The notes under the pieces are model-generated. The model did no database searches, was not told the DNA's origin, and was given only the letters and a program-made list of their open reading frames with translations. DNA of 64,000 nucleotides, from NCBI GenBank assembly GCA_019746225.1, contig JAIESE010000015.1, positions 1 to 64,000 of the forward strand. Reading direction: 5' to 3'. Position numbers and translations under genes: made by a program. Source of the stretch: Alphaproteobacteria bacterium (GTDB lineage: Bacteria; Pseudomonadota; Alphaproteobacteria; Paracaedibacterales; VGCI01). Below are positions 48,603 through 59,701 of the stretch, piece by piece (position 1 is the first letter of the stretch; every line of letters starts with the position of its first letter).

Positions 48603-49187
48603 ATGGCAAAGCTTTATTTTTACTATTCCGCCATGAACGCGGGAAAAACAACGACGCTTCTTCAATCAAGCTATAACTATCAAGAACGGGGCATGGACAC
48701 ACTGTTGTTCACCCCGCTTATTGATGATCGCGTCGCCGCGGGTAAAATTGCCTCCCGAATTGGTCTCACTAAGGACGCCGTCCCCTTCAATCAATTTTTT
48801 AACTTCCATATTCATGTAGAAAAAGCACAAAAGACACTTCCAAAGCTAAAATGTATTCTTGTCGATGAGGCACAGTTTTTGACCAAAGAACAAGTCACAC
48901 AGCTCACTCAAGTGGTTGATGAGCTGAAACTTCCCGTCCTAACCTATGGCTTACGCACCGACTTCCTCGGCGAAGTCTTTGAAGGCAGCCGATATCTTTT
49001 GTCCTGGGCCGATGAATTGACAGAAATCAAGACCATTTGTCATTGTGGTAGCAAAGCCATTATGAATGCCCGAATTGATGGTCACGGTCACATTGTCCGA
49101 AAAGGCAAACAAATCGAAATCGGCGGCAACGACCGCTACATTGCCTTGTGCCGCAAACACTTCCTTGCCGGAAATATCGGCGCTTGA
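48603..49187 (+). CDS. tdk: Thymidine kinase
   Basis: Phosphorylates thymidine for salvage. The P-loop [14 protein letters not shown] is at the N-terminus, followed by VDEAQFL (Walker B-like) and the zinc lasso cysteines in CHCGSKA and near the C-terminus (LCRKHF). Length 194 matches the type II bacterial enzyme. It begins at the base after the tlpA-like stop, so the two are one transcript although their functions are unrelated. Confidence 0.96.
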   Translation: MAKLYFYYSAMNAGKTTTLLQSSYNYQERGMDTLLFTPLIDDRVAAGKIASRIGLTKDAVPFNQFFNFHIHVEKAQKTLPKLKCILVDEAQFLTKEQVTQLTQVVDELKLPVLTYGLRTDFLGEVFEGSRYLLSWADELTEIKTICHCGSKAIMNARIDGHGHIVRKGKQIEIGGNDRYIALCRKHFLAGNIGA

Positions 49188-49277
49188 AAGAGTTCACAAA
49201 GGCCCTACCCCCTCTTGCCAATCCTTAATTTTTACGACTAGGATTAAAGACAGATACACTGTTTCCAGGGGAGCACT

Positions 49278-50777
49278 ATGGTCCATCAACAAATCCTGTC
49301 AAAATTGGATCTCAACCAATACCTCTCCCCAACTGGCTCCATTCGTGTTCATTCCCCCATTGACGGCAAAGAGATTGCCCAACTCAACGAAACACCCCTC
49401 GCAGGCATTGATGGTATCATTGCCCAAGCTCATAAAGCCTTCCTTGAATGGCGCTTGGTGCCTGCCCCCAAACGGGGTGAACTCGTTCGCTTATTCGGTG
49501 ATATCTTGCGCACCCACAAGGAAGACCTCTCAATGCTCGTGACCCTAGAGTCGGGGAAGATTTTGGAGGAAGGCCGCGGAGAGGTCCAAGAAATGATTGA
49601 CATGTGCGACTTTGCGGTGGGCTTGTCCCGCCAGCTGTATGGTCTGACCATAGCTTCAGAGCGCCCCGGTCATCGCATGATGGAAACCTGGCATCCCTTA
49701 GGCGTTGTTGGCGTCATCACCCCTTTCAACTTTCCGGCAGCGGTTTGGGCCTGGAATGCCTGCCTTGCCCTGATCTGTGGCAATACCCTTGTGTGGAAGC
49801 CATCCTCAAAAACCCCCCTTACCGCCTTGGCCTGTCATAACTTTCTGAATCAAGCCATCAAACAATATGGCGTTGCACCAACCCCCCTCCAACAACTGGT
49901 CATAGGTAGTGAAGCGGTGGGTGAAAAATTGGTCAACAGCCCCCTGATCCCCCTCATGAGTGCCACGGGAAGCACGCGCATGGGGCAAGTTGTTGGCCCA
50001 AAGGTAGCTGCACGATTTGGGCAAACGATTCTTGAGCTCGGCGGGAACAATGCCATGATCGTTGCCCCAACGGCTGACTTAAACCTGACCCTACAGGCCA
50101 TCCTCTTCAGTGCGGTTGGTACCGCCGGTCAGCGCTGCACGAGCCTTCGTCGCCTCTTTATCCATGAATCCCTTTATGACACCCTTGTGAAAGAGCTAAA
50201 GAAGCGCTACCAAAACTTGGCTGTTGGGAATCCCTTGGAAAAGGGCAATCTCGTTGGCCCCTTGATCGATGCTACCTCCTATCAAGCCATGCAAAGCGCT
50301 CTTACCCAAGCTCGTCAAGAGGGCGGAACGATTCAAGGCGGCGAACGCCTCCATGAAGACATCTACCCGAATGCCTATTATGTACGCCCTGCTATTGTTG
50401 AAATGCCAAAACATACCCCCATGGTGTGTTCCGAAACCTTTGCCCCCATCCTATACGTCATGAAGTACACAGACTTCGACAAGGTCCTGGCCCTCCATAA
50501 CGAGGTGGTTCAAGGGTTATCCTCGTGCATCTTCACCAACGATGTCAGGGAAGCCGAGATATTCCTCTCCGCCAGAGGCAGTGACTGTGGTATTGCCAAC
50601 GTAAACATTGGCCCGAGTGGCGCTGAAATTGGTGGTGCCTTTGGGGGAAACAAAGAAACCGGCGGTGGTCGCGAATCTGGCTCGGACTCCTGGAAAGCCT
50701 ATATGAGGCGTGCTACAAATACCATTAACTATTCCAAGTCACTCCCTCTTGCTCAAGGAATTAAATTTGATGTCTAG
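49278..50777 (+). CDS. Aldehyde dehydrogenase, ALDH7 (alpha-aminoadipate semialdehyde) type
   Basis: NAD-dependent aldehyde dehydrogenase of 499 residues. The general base is Glu253 (LELGGNNAM) and the nucleophile Cys287 ([10 protein letters not shown]). The C-terminal [20 protein letters not shown] and [19 protein letters not shown] are hallmarks of the antiquitin/ALDH7 group, which oxidises alpha-aminoadipate semialdehyde (piperideine-6-carboxylate) in lysine breakdown. AGGGGAG precedes the ATG. The next gene encodes glutaryl-CoA dehydrogenase and starts inside this one, which supports a lysine role. Confidence 0.93.
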   Translation: MVHQQILSKLDLNQYLSPTGSIRVHSPIDGKEIAQLNETPLAGIDGIIAQAHKAFLEWRLVPAPKRGELVRLFGDILRTHKEDLSMLVTLESGKILEEGRGEVQEMIDMCDFAVGLSRQLYGLTIASERPGHRMMETWHPLGVVGVITPFNFPAAVWAWNACLALICGNTLVWKPSSKTPLTALACHNFLNQAIKQYGVAPTPLQQLVIGSEAVGEKLVNSPLIPLMSATGSTRMGQVVGPKVAARFGQTILELGGNNAMIVAPTADLNLTLQAILFSAVGTAGQRCTSLRRLFIHESLYDTLVKELKKRYQNLAVGNPLEKGNLVGPLIDATSYQAMQSALTQARQEGGTIQGGERLHEDIYPNAYYVRPAIVEMPKHTPMVCSETFAPILYVMKYTDFDKVLALHNEVVQGLSSCIFTNDVREAEIFLSARGSDCGIANVNIGPSGAEIGGAFGGNKETGGGRESGSDSWKAYMRRATNTINYSKSLPLAQGIKFDV

Positions 50778-51954
50778 TCACACCCTCCCCCCCTTCTCTT
50801 GGGAAGATCCCCTCCTTCTCGAAGACCAACTCGAATCTCAAGAGCGTGAAATACGCGATGCCGCTCACGCCTATTGTCAAGATAAACTGATGCCCCGGAT
50901 CCTGGAAGCCAACCGCACAAGCCATTTTGATCGGAACATCCTCACCGAGATGGGGCAGATGGGATTTTTGGGAGCAACATTATCTGCCGAACTGGGCGGA
51001 TCCGCCGCCGGCTATGTCAGCTATGGCCTGATCGCCCGGGAAGTCGAGCGGGTCGATTCCAGCTATCGCTCCGCCATGAGTGTTCAGTCCTCTCTCGTTA
51101 TCTATCCGATTGCCACCTATGGCACGGATGTGGTGCAAAAGAAGTATTTACCCAAACTCCTCACCGGTGAGTTTGTGGGATGCTTTGGGCTCACCGAACC
51201 AGATGCAGGGTCTGACCCCGCCAGTTTGCGTACGAACGCCAAGAAGGTCGAGGGGGGCTACCTCCTCAATGGCACGAAAACCTGGATCACCAACTCCCCC
51301 ATTTCAGATGTCATGATTATATGGGCGAAGACCGATGATAGTCTCATCCGAGGCTTTGTTGTGGAAACAAAAACAAAAGGCGTCTCAACCCCAAAAATCG
51401 AGGGAAAGTTCAGCTTACGGGCGTCCCTTACAGGCATGATTGCTCTTGAGGATGTGTTTGTACCGGAAGATCATCTATTCCCGACTGTTACAGGCCTTAA
51501 AGGGCCCTTTGGGTGTCTGAACAATGCCCGTTATGGCATCGCCTGGGGAGCGTTGGGTGCAGCGGAATTCTGCTGGCATGCGGCCCGTCAATATACGCTC
51601 GATCGCAAGCAATTTGGCCGGCCCTTGGCTGCTAACCAACTTATCCAGAAGAAGCTTGCGGATATGCAAACAGAGATTGCCTTGGGGCTTCAAGCGAATC
51701 TTCGCGTGGGCCGTCTCAAAGACCAGGGGCATCTGGCCGCGGAAGCGACCTCCCTCATCAAACGCAATTCCTGTGGCAAGGCCCTCGACATCGCTCGGGC
51801 TGCCCGGGATATGCACGGCGGCAACGGCATCGTAGATGAATACCACGTCATTCGCCACCTCATGAACCTCGAAGCCGTCAACACCTATGAGGGCACCCAC
51901 GACATCCACGCCCTCATCTTAGGCCGCGCTCAGACAGGAATTGCTGCGTTTTGA
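50770..51954 (+). CDS. gcdH: Glutaryl-CoA dehydrogenase
   Basis: Flavoenzyme that oxidises and decarboxylates glutaryl-CoA to crotonyl-CoA, late in lysine and tryptophan breakdown. The catalytic base is Glu374 in [17 protein letters not shown], a sequence specific to this branch of the acyl-CoA dehydrogenases; [16 protein letters not shown] and [12 protein letters not shown] are further marks. The ATG at 50770 overlaps the upstream stop by eight bases and AAGGA lies inside that gene, giving 394 residues; the earlier TTG-initiated frame is rejected. Confidence 0.96.
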   Translation: MSSHTLPPFSWEDPLLLEDQLESQEREIRDAAHAYCQDKLMPRILEANRTSHFDRNILTEMGQMGFLGATLSAELGGSAAGYVSYGLIAREVERVDSSYRSAMSVQSSLVIYPIATYGTDVVQKKYLPKLLTGEFVGCFGLTEPDAGSDPASLRTNAKKVEGGYLLNGTKTWITNSPISDVMIIWAKTDDSLIRGFVVETKTKGVSTPKIEGKFSLRASLTGMIALEDVFVPEDHLFPTVTGLKGPFGCLNNARYGIAWGALGAAEFCWHAARQYTLDRKQFGRPLAANQLIQKKLADMQTEIALGLQANLRVGRLKDQGHLAAEATSLIKRNSCGKALDIARAARDMHGGNGIVDEYHVIRHLMNLEAVNTYEGTHDIHALILGRAQTGIAAF

Positions 51955-52029
51955 GGGAGGAGTTTGGTTAATTAAAACGGATTCCGTCAGGTATACGAGT
52001 ATCATCTCTATTGAGCATGTGTATACTAC

Positions 52030-52052
52030 ACCTCTCCCACAAGGGGAGAGGT
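52030..52052. repeat. Half copy of the interspersed repeat (first hairpin only)
   Basis: Only the constant hairpin CCTCTCCC-(5 nt)-GGGAGAGG is present (minus-strand reading), between the convergent gcdH and trhO genes. No T-run follows it on either strand in the needed position, so it is not a normal intrinsic terminator. Confidence 0.8.
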
Positions 52053-52077
52053 AAAAACAGCCATCCAATATTTAACC

Positions 52078-52986
52078 TCACCGACCGATGTGCTTGATAT
52101 TCAGTTCCTTAGCGATCTCAACTTGACGCTGGCGTTCAGCTGCCCGGCGGATTTTTTTGGCTGATGCTTTATCAAGGCACCGAGGACAGGTTATACCAGC
52201 CACATACTTTGGGGATTTCTTATCTTCCTCTGAAATTGGATTACGACACCCATGACAAAGTTCAAACTCTCCTTCCTCAAGGCCGTGCTTCAGAGACGTT
52301 CGGTTGTCAAAGACAAAGCATTCCCCGTCCCACAAGCTTTCTGCTGGTTTGACGGTTTCCAAATACTTTAATATGCCACCTTGCAGGTGATATACTTCCT
52401 CAAAGCCTTGCTCCAGCATATAGGATGAGGCTTTCTCACAGCGAATGCCACCAGTGCAACACATCGCCACTTTCTTATGCTTCTTCGGATCCAAATTTTT
52501 GGTAACAAACTCTGGAAATTGGCGAAACGCCTCTGTATTGGGATTCAAGGCGCCGCGGAAGGTTCCAATTTCATACTCATAATTATTGCGCGTATCAATC
52601 AGAATCACATCCGGATCTGAAATCAAGGCATTCCAATCCTCAGGCTTCACGTAGGTTCCAACCTTTTTGTTGGGGTCCACCCCGGGCACTCCCAAAGTCA
52701 CGATTTCTTTCTTAGGCCGCACTTTGAGACGATAAAAGGGCTGCTCACTGGCAGTTGACTCTTTATACTCTAAATTCTGGAGACGGGAGTCACTTCGAAT
52801 ATGTGTCAAAACAGCGTCAATCCCTTGACGTGGGCCCGCAATGGTGCCATTGATCCCTTCTTCCGCCAGCAACAGCGTTCCCATAACCTTGTTGGCAACG
52901 CACACAGCCTTCAAGGGCGGGATGATCGCTTCAAAATCGGGGAGAGACGCAAATTTATAAAGGGCAGCAACTACGTATTTAGCCAT
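52078..52986 (-). CDS. trhO: tRNA uridine-34 hydroxylase TrhO (rhodanese-type)
   Basis: Oxygen-dependent enzyme that hydroxylates the wobble uridine to 5-hydroxyuridine. An N-terminal ferredoxin-like domain ([12 protein letters not shown]) is followed by a rhodanese domain with [20 protein letters not shown] and the active-site loop [16 protein letters not shown], nucleophile Cys177. A C-terminal cysteine-rich segment (CHGCRNPI and CPRC) is typical. The ATG at 52986 is chosen because GAGAGGAT lies just before it, giving 302 residues. The gene stands alone. Confidence 0.95.
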   Translation of the reverse strand: MAKYVVAALYKFASLPDFEAIIPPLKAVCVANKVMGTLLLAEEGINGTIAGPRQGIDAVLTHIRSDSRLQNLEYKESTASEQPFYRLKVRPKKEIVTLGVPGVDPNKKVGTYVKPEDWNALISDPDVILIDTRNNYEYEIGTFRGALNPNTEAFRQFPEFVTKNLDPKKHKKVAMCCTGGIRCEKASSYMLEQGFEEVYHLQGGILKYLETVKPAESLWDGECFVFDNRTSLKHGLEEGEFELCHGCRNPISEEDKKSPKYVAGITCPRCLDKASAKKIRRAAERQRQVEIAKELNIKHIGR

Positions 52987-53161
52987 GAAATCCTCTCTTG
53001 GTTTGTCCTCTATTTTGTACATCGCCCCTCACAAAAATGCAACATAATCAAGTTTATTCGACGAATTCTTACTCTTCCTCCTTGGATTTCAAAATAAGAC
53101 TTGTCTTCGCCGCCCCAGGTATGAGACCTTACAACAAACCATTATTTAGGAGAAAACCACT

Positions 53162-53509
53162 ATGTCACAAACCATTACAACAGCATCTGGCCTTCAATAT
53201 ATTGATGAAATTATTGGCGACGGGGAGACCCCACAAAAAGGCCAAAAAGTAAGTGTTCACTACCGCGGGACCCTACAAGATGGAACCCCTTTTGATAATT
53301 CTTATGATCGAGGTGAGCCCATTCAATTTATGGTTGGTGTTGGTCAAGTCATTCCAGGATTTGATGAAGGCCTCGAAACAATGGCTGTGGGTGGCAAACG
53401 CCGTCTCCTCATTCCATCGGCCTTAGGGTATGGTGCAAGAGGCGCAGGCGCTGCCATTCCCCCCAATGCAGACTTGATATTTGATATTGAATTGGTTTCT
53501 ATTGGCTGA
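53162..53509 (+). CDS. FKBP-type peptidyl-prolyl isomerase
   Basis: A single-domain FKBP of 115 residues, without signal peptide. Conserved active-site pieces are [38 protein letters not shown] and ALGYGARG. It catalyses proline isomerisation during protein folding in the cytoplasm. AGGAGA precedes the ATG. aspS starts eight bases after its stop, so the two are probably cotranscribed. Confidence 0.95.
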   Translation: MSQTITTASGLQYIDEIIGDGETPQKGQKVSVHYRGTLQDGTPFDNSYDRGEPIQFMVGVGQVIPGFDEGLETMAVGGKRRLLIPSALGYGARGAGAAIPPNADLIFDIELVSIG

Positions 53510-53517
53510 GGTTTTCA

Positions 53518-55332
53518 ATGCATCCCTATCGTACACATCATTGCGGTGAACTCCGCAAATCCCATACCGGTGAAAAGATTCGCCTCTCTGGCTGGGTCCA
53601 TCGCAAGCGAGATCATAGCAATCTGTCATTTGTTGATTTGAGAGATCATTATGGCATTACTCAGTGCGTAATCGATGTTAATCACCCTCTTTTTCCAGTT
53701 GTTGACTCAGCGCGTAATGAGAGCGTCATTACCCTGACGGGAACAGTTGTTCAGCGTACTCAGGAAACGATTAATCCCAAGATGCTCACTGGGGAAATTG
53801 AAGTCCAAATTGAAAGCGTCACCCTCCAATCACAAGCGGAGATGCTCCCCCTTCAAGTCAACAGCAATGCCGAATTTCCTGAAGAAACGCGCCTGACATA
53901 TCGCTTCCTTGATTTGCGCCGGGAAAAGTTGCATGCAAACATTATTTTGCGTTCAAACATTATCTCCTCCATTCGTCGTCGCATGATTGACCAAGGGTTT
54001 ATGGAGTTTCAAACACCGATTCTAACCTCCTCTTCTCCGGAAGGTGCCCGTGACTTTCTCGTTCCAAGCCGCTTGAATCCCGGTCACTTTTATGCTCTTC
54101 CCCAAGCGCCTCAACTTTTTAAGCAATTGTTGATGGTGGCGGGATTTGATCGTTACTTCCAAATCGCTCCGTGTTTCCGGGATGAAGATGCTCGTGCTGA
54201 CCGTTCTCCGGGTGAGTTTTACCAACTTGACCTTGAAATGTCTTTCGTCACGCAAGAGGATGTTTTTGCCGCAACCGAACCTGTCCTTCATGGCGTGTTT
54301 GATGAATTTTCAGCTGGTAGGACCGTAACACCTCCTCCCTTCCCTCGGATTCCTTATGATGAGTCCATGTTGAAGTATGGATCAGACAAGCCTGACTTGC
54401 GCAATCCTCTTGAAATTTGCGATGTAACAGAAGTGTTTCAGGGATCAACCTTTACGGTCTTTCAAAATATGATCGACAATGGTGCAGTTGTCCGAGCCAT
54501 TCCAGCACCCAAAGCTGCAGCACAACCGCGCAGTTTCTTTGATAAACTCAATGATTGGGCACGAGGCCTCGGCGCCCCTGGCCTTGGATACATTACTTTT
54601 GCTGAAGGGACAGCCAAGGGGCCGATTGCCAAATTCCTGGATGAAGACCGCCTGACTCTCTTGAAAAAGCTTGCCAATATTGCTGAGGGAGATTCGGTAT
54701 TCTTTGTTTGTGACAAGCCATCCGGCGCTGCCAAACTGGCAGGTCTTGCCCGCACAAAAATTGGCCAAGACCTTGATCTTGTTGAAGGCAATGCCTTTCG
54801 CTTCTGTTGGGTTGTGGATTACCCAATGTATGAACTGGACGAAGACACAAAGAAGATCGACTTTAGCCACAACCCGTTTTCCATGCCCCAAGGTGGCCTA
54901 GAAGCCTTGAACACACAGGATCCCTTGACCATTAAGGCCTACCAGTACGATATCGTTTGTAACGGTATTGAGCTGTGCAGTGGGGCTATTCGAAACCACC
55001 TTCCCGAAGTTATGTTTAAAGCCTTTGGTATTGCGGGTTACTCCCAAAGTGACGTGGAAGAACAGTTTGGGGGATTGGTTAATGCCTTCAAATACGGCGC
55101 CCCACCCCACGGAGGCTGCGCGCCCGGCATTGACCGCATTGTGATGCTTCTGGCTGATGAGCCCAACCTTCGCGAAGTGATTGCTTTCCCGATGAACCAG
55201 CAGGCCCAAGATCTTCTTATGAAGGCGCCGTCCCATGTGGCACCAGAGCGCTTGAAAGAGCTCTTCATTGAGGTTAAGCTCCCCCCTAAGAAGGTGGAAA
55301 ACCCCACCCAAAAGGCAACCCAAGCCGGATAG
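53518..55332 (+). CDS. aspS: Aspartyl-tRNA synthetase
   Basis: Class II synthetase of the bacterial type, with N-terminal OB-fold anticodon domain (about 1-105), catalytic core with motif 2 [16 protein letters not shown], the GAD insert (about 290-420) and motif 3 [20 protein letters not shown]. Length 604 is normal. In alphaproteobacteria such enzymes often also charge tRNA-Asn, with GatCAB completing asparagine; that is not decidable here. dprA starts six bases after the stop. Confidence 0.97.
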   Translation: MHPYRTHHCGELRKSHTGEKIRLSGWVHRKRDHSNLSFVDLRDHYGITQCVIDVNHPLFPVVDSARNESVITLTGTVVQRTQETINPKMLTGEIEVQIESVTLQSQAEMLPLQVNSNAEFPEETRLTYRFLDLRREKLHANIILRSNIISSIRRRMIDQGFMEFQTPILTSSSPEGARDFLVPSRLNPGHFYALPQAPQLFKQLLMVAGFDRYFQIAPCFRDEDARADRSPGEFYQLDLEMSFVTQEDVFAATEPVLHGVFDEFSAGRTVTPPPFPRIPYDESMLKYGSDKPDLRNPLEICDVTEVFQGSTFTVFQNMIDNGAVVRAIPAPKAAAQPRSFFDKLNDWARGLGAPGLGYITFAEGTAKGPIAKFLDEDRLTLLKKLANIAEGDSVFFVCDKPSGAAKLAGLARTKIGQDLDLVEGNAFRFCWVVDYPMYELDEDTKKIDFSHNPFSMPQGGLEALNTQDPLTIKAYQYDIVCNGIELCSGAIRNHLPEVMFKAFGIAGYSQSDVEEQFGGLVNAFKYGAPPHGGCAPGIDRIVMLLADEPNLREVIAFPMNQQAQDLLMKAPSHVAPERLKELFIEVKLPPKKVENPTQKATQAG

Positions 55333-55338
55333 GTTATC

Positions 55339-56427
55339 ATGGTCAAAACGGACGAAGACATACTCTCTTGGTTGCGGCTCATTCGCAGCGAAAAGGTTGG
55401 TCCCGTTACGTTTTGGCAACTCCTCCATCGATATGGATCCGCCCCCCAAGCCTTACAGGCTTTGCAGGACTTAAGTCGCCAGGGCAATTACAAATATAAA
55501 ATCGCCTCGGAAGAGGATGCTGCAAAAGAACTCAGAGCACACCATAAGCAGGGATATTCTCTCATTCCGGCGTTTGATCCCGCCTTCCCCCAACTTCTTC
55601 GCCCTCTTCCTGACTGTCCGCCAATGGTGAGTGTTTATGGAAAAGTCGAGATTTTAAACCAACCCACGCTGGGCATTGTGGGGGCCCGTAATTCTTCGCT
55701 TAATGGGCGGCACTTTGCCGAACGCCTCGCGGTGGATTTGGGCAAAGCCGGGTGGAAAATTGCCTCTGGCCTGGCGCGCGGCGTTGATCGGTATGCGCAC
55801 CAAGGAGCCCTTGCCACAGGGACGATTGCTGTGATTGCCGGCGGCATTGACCGGATCTATCCCCCAGAACACCATGATCTCTATCACGCCATAGCAAAGA
55901 CGGGAGCCGTGATTTCTGAGATGCCCTTGTCCCTCTTCCCGGGCGCAAGCCACTTCCCCCGCCGCAATCGACTCATCTCAGGACTAAGTCGCGGGGTGAT
56001 TATCATCGAAGCCGCGCTAAAGTCGGGATCCTTGATTACCGCACGGACGACCTTAGAGCAAGGTCGGGAGCTGTTTGCCGTGCCGGGATCACCGCTCGAC
56101 CCCCGCTGCAAGGGCACGAATAGCTTGATCCGCCAAGGGGCAGGGTTGGTAGAGTCCGCGGAAGATGTCTTGTCGATGATGGAGGGGCCATGCGTCCCGT
56201 GTGTGCAAGATGGTGCCACCCAGCCTTATGTGCCTCCCGTTACCTTAGATTGGGAGAGTTTGGAAGCCGATGTTTTTCAAGACTTAAGCCCAACGCCCAT
56301 CTCTTTGGATGCAATTTTAGACCGCCACGCGGTCCCGCCCCAGACAATCCTAACATTGATGCTGGAATGGGAGCTTCAGGGGCGCATTCAGCGCCATCCG
56401 GGCAATATGGTTTCGGTGATTTCTTAA
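55339..56427 (+). CDS. dprA: DNA-processing protein DprA
   Basis: Protects incoming single-stranded DNA and loads RecA during natural transformation; also common in non-competent bacteria. A helical N-terminal domain is followed by the Rossmann-like core with LGIVGARNSSLNGRHFAERL, GLARGVDRYAHQGAL, FPRRNRLISGLS and AVPGSPLDPRCKGTNSLIR, then a C-terminal winged-helix domain (about 300-362). Length 362 is normal. Its stop overlaps the convergent usg gene by four bases. Confidence 0.96.
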   Translation: MVKTDEDILSWLRLIRSEKVGPVTFWQLLHRYGSAPQALQALQDLSRQGNYKYKIASEEDAAKELRAHHKQGYSLIPAFDPAFPQLLRPLPDCPPMVSVYGKVEILNQPTLGIVGARNSSLNGRHFAERLAVDLGKAGWKIASGLARGVDRYAHQGALATGTIAVIAGGIDRIYPPEHHDLYHAIAKTGAVISEMPLSLFPGASHFPRRNRLISGLSRGVIIIEAALKSGSLITARTTLEQGRELFAVPGSPLDPRCKGTNSLIRQGAGLVESAEDVLSMMEGPCVPCVQDGATQPYVPPVTLDWESLEADVFQDLSPTPISLDAILDRHAVPPQTILTLMLEWELQGRIQRHPGNMVSVIS

Positions 56428-56687
56428 TGCATTTCCCCCAAAAAGTCGGTCATCGATACTTTCGGCGTGACCATATGCCCGGCATGCATCAAATATACCG
56501 AATGTAATTTCCCATCAATGGACTCAGACCAGAAATCCAAGAAGTGATGCAATTTGGGAAATTTTGGCGGTAAATCATATTCTTGCCAAATAAAGGACTG
56601 CAACACATCCGGATGGTCGGGTAGATGATAGATAATTTCAGCCGTCGTTAATCGAAAGTCTTCCAATAAGGTGCGAATCTGCCCCAT
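56424..56687 (-). CDS. usg: Usg-family protein
   Basis: Small conserved alphaproteobacterial protein of unknown function, 87 residues, matching the family named Usg (a reading frame upstream of tryptophan genes in Caulobacter). The N-terminal RTLLEDFRLTTAEIIYHLPD and the central FIWQEYDLPPKFPKLHHFLD are the family pattern. A GGAGG site precedes the ATG. It is not beside tryptophan genes here. Confidence 0.88.
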   Translation of the reverse strand: MGQIRTLLEDFRLTTAEIIYHLPDHPDVLQSFIWQEYDLPPKFPKLHHFLDFWSESIDGKLHSVYLMHAGHMVTPKVSMTDFLGEMH

Positions 56688-56814
56688 CTGAGCCTCCTCG
56701 TCTTTTTTAATTATTCTACCCTTGGTAATATAGGATAATTTTATTAAAAGTGAAGATGTGGGGCAGAATAAATGATGCGAATCTATAAATTCATGTTCTT
56801 TATTATATGTATAC

Positions 56815-57843
56815 TTACCAATCTAAGAGCATATTATTTACAGGCTCATCAACTCTAAGGCTGGGTCTTTCTTCCCTAATTCTTGTAATATCCTCTGGAG
56901 TTATGAGGTCACAGTTCTGGACATTCAGCTCTTTAAGAGAAACACAATTCTGTAACACGGCGTCAAGGGCAACAGGGGTGAGAAGAACACATCTATCTAA
57001 AACCAGCTTAGTTAGACCCGTGTGACTCTGAGATATACCAACAATTTCATCTGGTGTAAGATTCTCAGAATGGGACAGATCGAGCTCCTCTAATCTCAAA
57101 AAGATCCCAGGAAATTTATCAAACTTACCATATTGTAACGTCAGGCTCTTAAGACCTCCACAAATCTGCGACAACTCGAGAACATCCTGTGTTGTGCTGG
57201 AGGATATAGTGCATACCAAGCGATCCAATTTAGGGAATTGTGTTACGATTTGTCCTAAACTGAGGTGCTGCACATAAAATTCGTCCCTCATGTGAGCGTC
57301 AAAATCATAATCCTCACGAACAACTTCAGTGCCCCACAGATTTAAATCTCTTATTTCAGGAAGGTTGTTTGCTAACTGGTTTAAATAAGTAGCCGACATT
57401 TCTTTTTGATAACTTAGGTTAAGCCGTCTCAATCTTGGACAAATCAGAGACACCTGAACCATCAAAGCAGACCAATTATGACTCGGTAGTCTTCCAATCG
57501 AGATCAATTTCTCCCCATAAGGTCTAGCAAGAATTAAATAGTCTTCCTCCTTTATCCCCTGCTTTGGGACAAAATAGCATCTTCGAAGAACCATGTCGTG
57601 CGTAGCAGTGCATGTTGCAAACCAGTTCACTCTTGTTTTAGGCGTTGATAAATCAATAATTCTTACAAATATGTCTAAAAACAGAGTATGATCGTCCGTC
57701 CCCAAAACAATAGGTTCCTGCAACATTGGAGATGCGGGAACCACAGACAATGGAATTTCAGCCTTATGATCCATAGCATAAACCTTGGTAGACAAGAGCG
57801 TTAGGGTACACAAGAATGTTGTTAATACTTTAGATTTTATCAT
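56815..57843 (-). CDS. Secreted F-box/LRR-like protein
   Basis: I do not know a named gene. The 342-residue product has a signal peptide (about 1-23), an F-box-like helical segment (about 53-88: LFLDIFVRIIDLSTPKTR, then a Cys and aromatic-rich helix), and leucine-rich repeats from about 136 to 332. The repeats are of the cysteine-containing FBXL/AMN1 kind, for example LTKLVLDRCVLLTPVALD and LKELNVQNCDLITPEDI. Eukaryotic proteins of this plan recruit targets to SCF ubiquitin ligases, so a host-directed effector is a reasonable inference, but the F-box match is by eye only. AAGGGAAA precedes the ATG. It is AT-rich relative to the nuo genes that follow and stands alone. Confidence 0.72.
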   Translation of the reverse strand: MIKSKVLTTFLCTLTLLSTKVYAMDHKAEIPLSVVPASPMLQEPIVLGTDDHTLFLDIFVRIIDLSTPKTRVNWFATCTATHDMVLRRCYFVPKQGIKEEDYLILARPYGEKLISIGRLPSHNWSALMVQVSLICPRLRRLNLSYQKEMSATYLNQLANNLPEIRDLNLWGTEVVREDYDFDAHMRDEFYVQHLSLGQIVTQFPKLDRLVCTISSSTTQDVLELSQICGGLKSLTLQYGKFDKFPGIFLRLEELDLSHSENLTPDEIVGISQSHTGLTKLVLDRCVLLTPVALDAVLQNCVSLKELNVQNCDLITPEDITRIREERPSLRVDEPVNNMLLDW

Positions 57844-58058
57844 AAATTTTCCCTTAATTCTGTAACTTATTTAAATATATATTTAGATTGTTTTTGTTTT
57901 GTAAATATATTGCATATTGCCTTATATATACAACATTATTTTTACTTATCGAATCTTCATACGTCACAACACCCCCAATCAATTCCATTTCCCCCCGTGC
58001 ATAAAAAATCGTCTCGTGCTAAAGTTTGTTCAAGAACGACCCCATAAAAGAGAGAAAA

Positions 58059-58436
58059 ATGGCTGAGCCCCTCACGTCTTATCTTGAAAATTATCTGCCT
58101 ATCATGATTTTTTTCGTGCTCGCCATCGGTCTTTCCGTATTTCTCCTCATTCTCAACCAATTACGCTCCACGCGCCGTCCGGATCCGGAGAAAAACTCCC
58201 CCTACGAATGTGGCTTCAATGCTTTCGACGATACACGCCATCGATTTGATGTTCGGTTCTACCTTATTGCCATCTTGTTTATCATCTTTGATTTGGAAAT
58301 CGCCTTCCTCTTCCCTTGGGCCATATCTTTAGGAAAAATCGGGATGTTTGGCTTTTGGTCTATGATCTTTTTCTTAGGCACCCTAACCATTGGATTTATC
58401 TATGAATGGAAGAAAGGGGCTTTGGAATGGGAATAA
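58059..58436 (+). CDS. nuoA: NADH-quinone oxidoreductase subunit A
   Basis: Membrane subunit of complex I, 125 residues with three helices. The loop [20 protein letters not shown] and helix-2 acidic [12 protein letters not shown] are diagnostic. The ATG at 58059 follows AGAGAG; the earlier TTG frame (58026) is rejected. First gene of the nuo operon, with a 215-base gap upstream that probably holds the promoter. Confidence 0.97.
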   Translation: MAEPLTSYLENYLPIMIFFVLAIGLSVFLLILNQLRSTRRPDPEKNSPYECGFNAFDDTRHRFDVRFYLIAILFIIFDLEIAFLFPWAISLGKIGMFGFWSMIFFLGTLTIGFIYEWKKGALEWE

Positions 58437-58990
58437 ACATACCAACTGCTGATCCTTTGAGCCTTCGAGATTCGTTGCCCCCCGAACTTCAGGATGAAAA
58501 GCAGCTGTTCAGCGCGGTGACCCAAACCCTGAATGACAAGGGATTTATTGTCACAAAGCTGGACAACTTGGCCACTTGGGCGCAGAGCGGATCTTTATGG
58601 CCCATGACCTTTGGCCTTGCCTGTTGTGCCGTCGAAATGATGCACACGGCCGCAAGTCGCTATGATCTTGACCAACTCGGCCTTCTCTTCCGCCCCAGCC
58701 CCCGACAGTCGGATGTGATTATTGTTGCCGGGACGTTATGCAACAAAATGGCCCCTGCTTTGCGCAAAGTCTACGACCAAATGGCGGAACCCCGTTGGGT
58801 GATTTCCATGGGTAGCTGCGCCAATGGCGGCGGATACTACCACTACTCTTATTCCGTGGTTCGGGGGTGTGACCGCATTGTTCCGGTGGATGTGTATGTT
58901 CCCGGCTGCCCCCCAACAGCGGAAGCGCTTTTATATGGCATCATGCTGTTGCAAGAAAAGATTAAACGGGGTTCACACATGTCCCGTTAA
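58427..58990 (+). CDS. nuoB: NADH-quinone oxidoreductase subunit B
   Basis: Peripheral subunit carrying the terminal cluster N2 that reduces quinone. Cluster ligands are visible in [11 protein letters not shown] (two adjacent cysteines), [10 protein letters not shown] and VPGCPPTAE. The ATG at 58427 overlaps the end of nuoA by ten bases and gives the usual N-terminus, 187 residues. 48 bases separate it from nuoC. Confidence 0.97.
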   Translation: MGINIPTADPLSLRDSLPPELQDEKQLFSAVTQTLNDKGFIVTKLDNLATWAQSGSLWPMTFGLACCAVEMMHTAASRYDLDQLGLLFRPSPRQSDVIIVAGTLCNKMAPALRKVYDQMAEPRWVISMGSCANGGGYYHYSYSVVRGCDRIVPVDVYVPGCPPTAEALLYGIMLLQEKIKRGSHMSR

Positions 58991-59038
58991 GGGATAAATT
59001 AAGAGTATATCAGAAATAAGGGCGATATTAGTTAAAAA

Positions 59039-59701
59039 ATGAATGCACGCAACTCCATCTCAGCTAAACCCCTCGAAGCTTTAGCTGCTACAATTGAAGA
59101 TCAGTTAGGGCCAGATCTTATTCAAAAGAATCACGCCCATGGGGAGCTCACCCTCACCGTCTATGCAGGATCGATCTTAAGAGTGCTGACAATTTTGCGG
59201 GACAATTCAAAATGTCATTTTAAGCAACTGATCGACATCTGTTCCGTTGATTATCCCGACCGCCCTCAACGTTTTGACGTTGTTTACCATCTCTTAAGCG
59301 TGACCAACAACCATCGAGTACGCATCAAAATTGCCACGGATGGCGTTACACCAATTTCTTCCGTCACAGGGATTTACCCCTGTGCCAATTGGTATGAGCG
59401 TGAAGTCTGGGACATGATGGGCATTCCTTTCTCCGATCATCCAGATTTGCGCCGTCTTCTAACAGACTATAATTTTGAAGGCCATCCTTTGCGAAAGGAC
59501 TTTCCTTTAACCGGATTTTATGAGGTACGATACGACGATGAGGTCAAGCGCGTGGTCTATGAACCCGTCAGTTTGCCTCAAGACTACCGAACTTTTGATT
59601 TTTTAAGCCCCTGGGAGGGGATAATGGAGGAGAAATCCAAACCTTCTGAATCTCCCACCCCATCCTCTTCTCAGCTCCTCGAACAGGGGGAGTCTAAATG
59701 A
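59039..59701 (+). CDS. nuoC: NADH-quinone oxidoreductase subunit C
   Basis: Peripheral 30-kDa subunit that pairs with NuoD. Family marks are [33 protein letters not shown] and the C-terminal [20 protein letters not shown]. Length 220. It is separate from nuoD (not fused), and its stop overlaps the nuoD start by four bases. Confidence 0.97.
   Translation: MNARNSISAKPLEALAATIEDQLGPDLIQKNHAHGELTLTVYAGSILRVLTILRDNSKCHFKQLIDICSVDYPDRPQRFDVVYHLLSVTNNHRVRIKIATDGVTPISSVTGIYPCANWYEREVWDMMGIPFSDHPDLRRLLTDYNFEGHPLRKDFPLTGFYEVRYDDEVKRVVYEPVSLPQDYRTFDFLSPWEGIMEEKSKPSESPTPSSSQLLEQGESK

Noticed and set aside
52030..52052. Hairpin between convergent gcdH and trhO as a bidirectional terminator
   Set aside because: Neither strand has a T-run directly after the stem; it matches the first half of the interspersed repeat instead.
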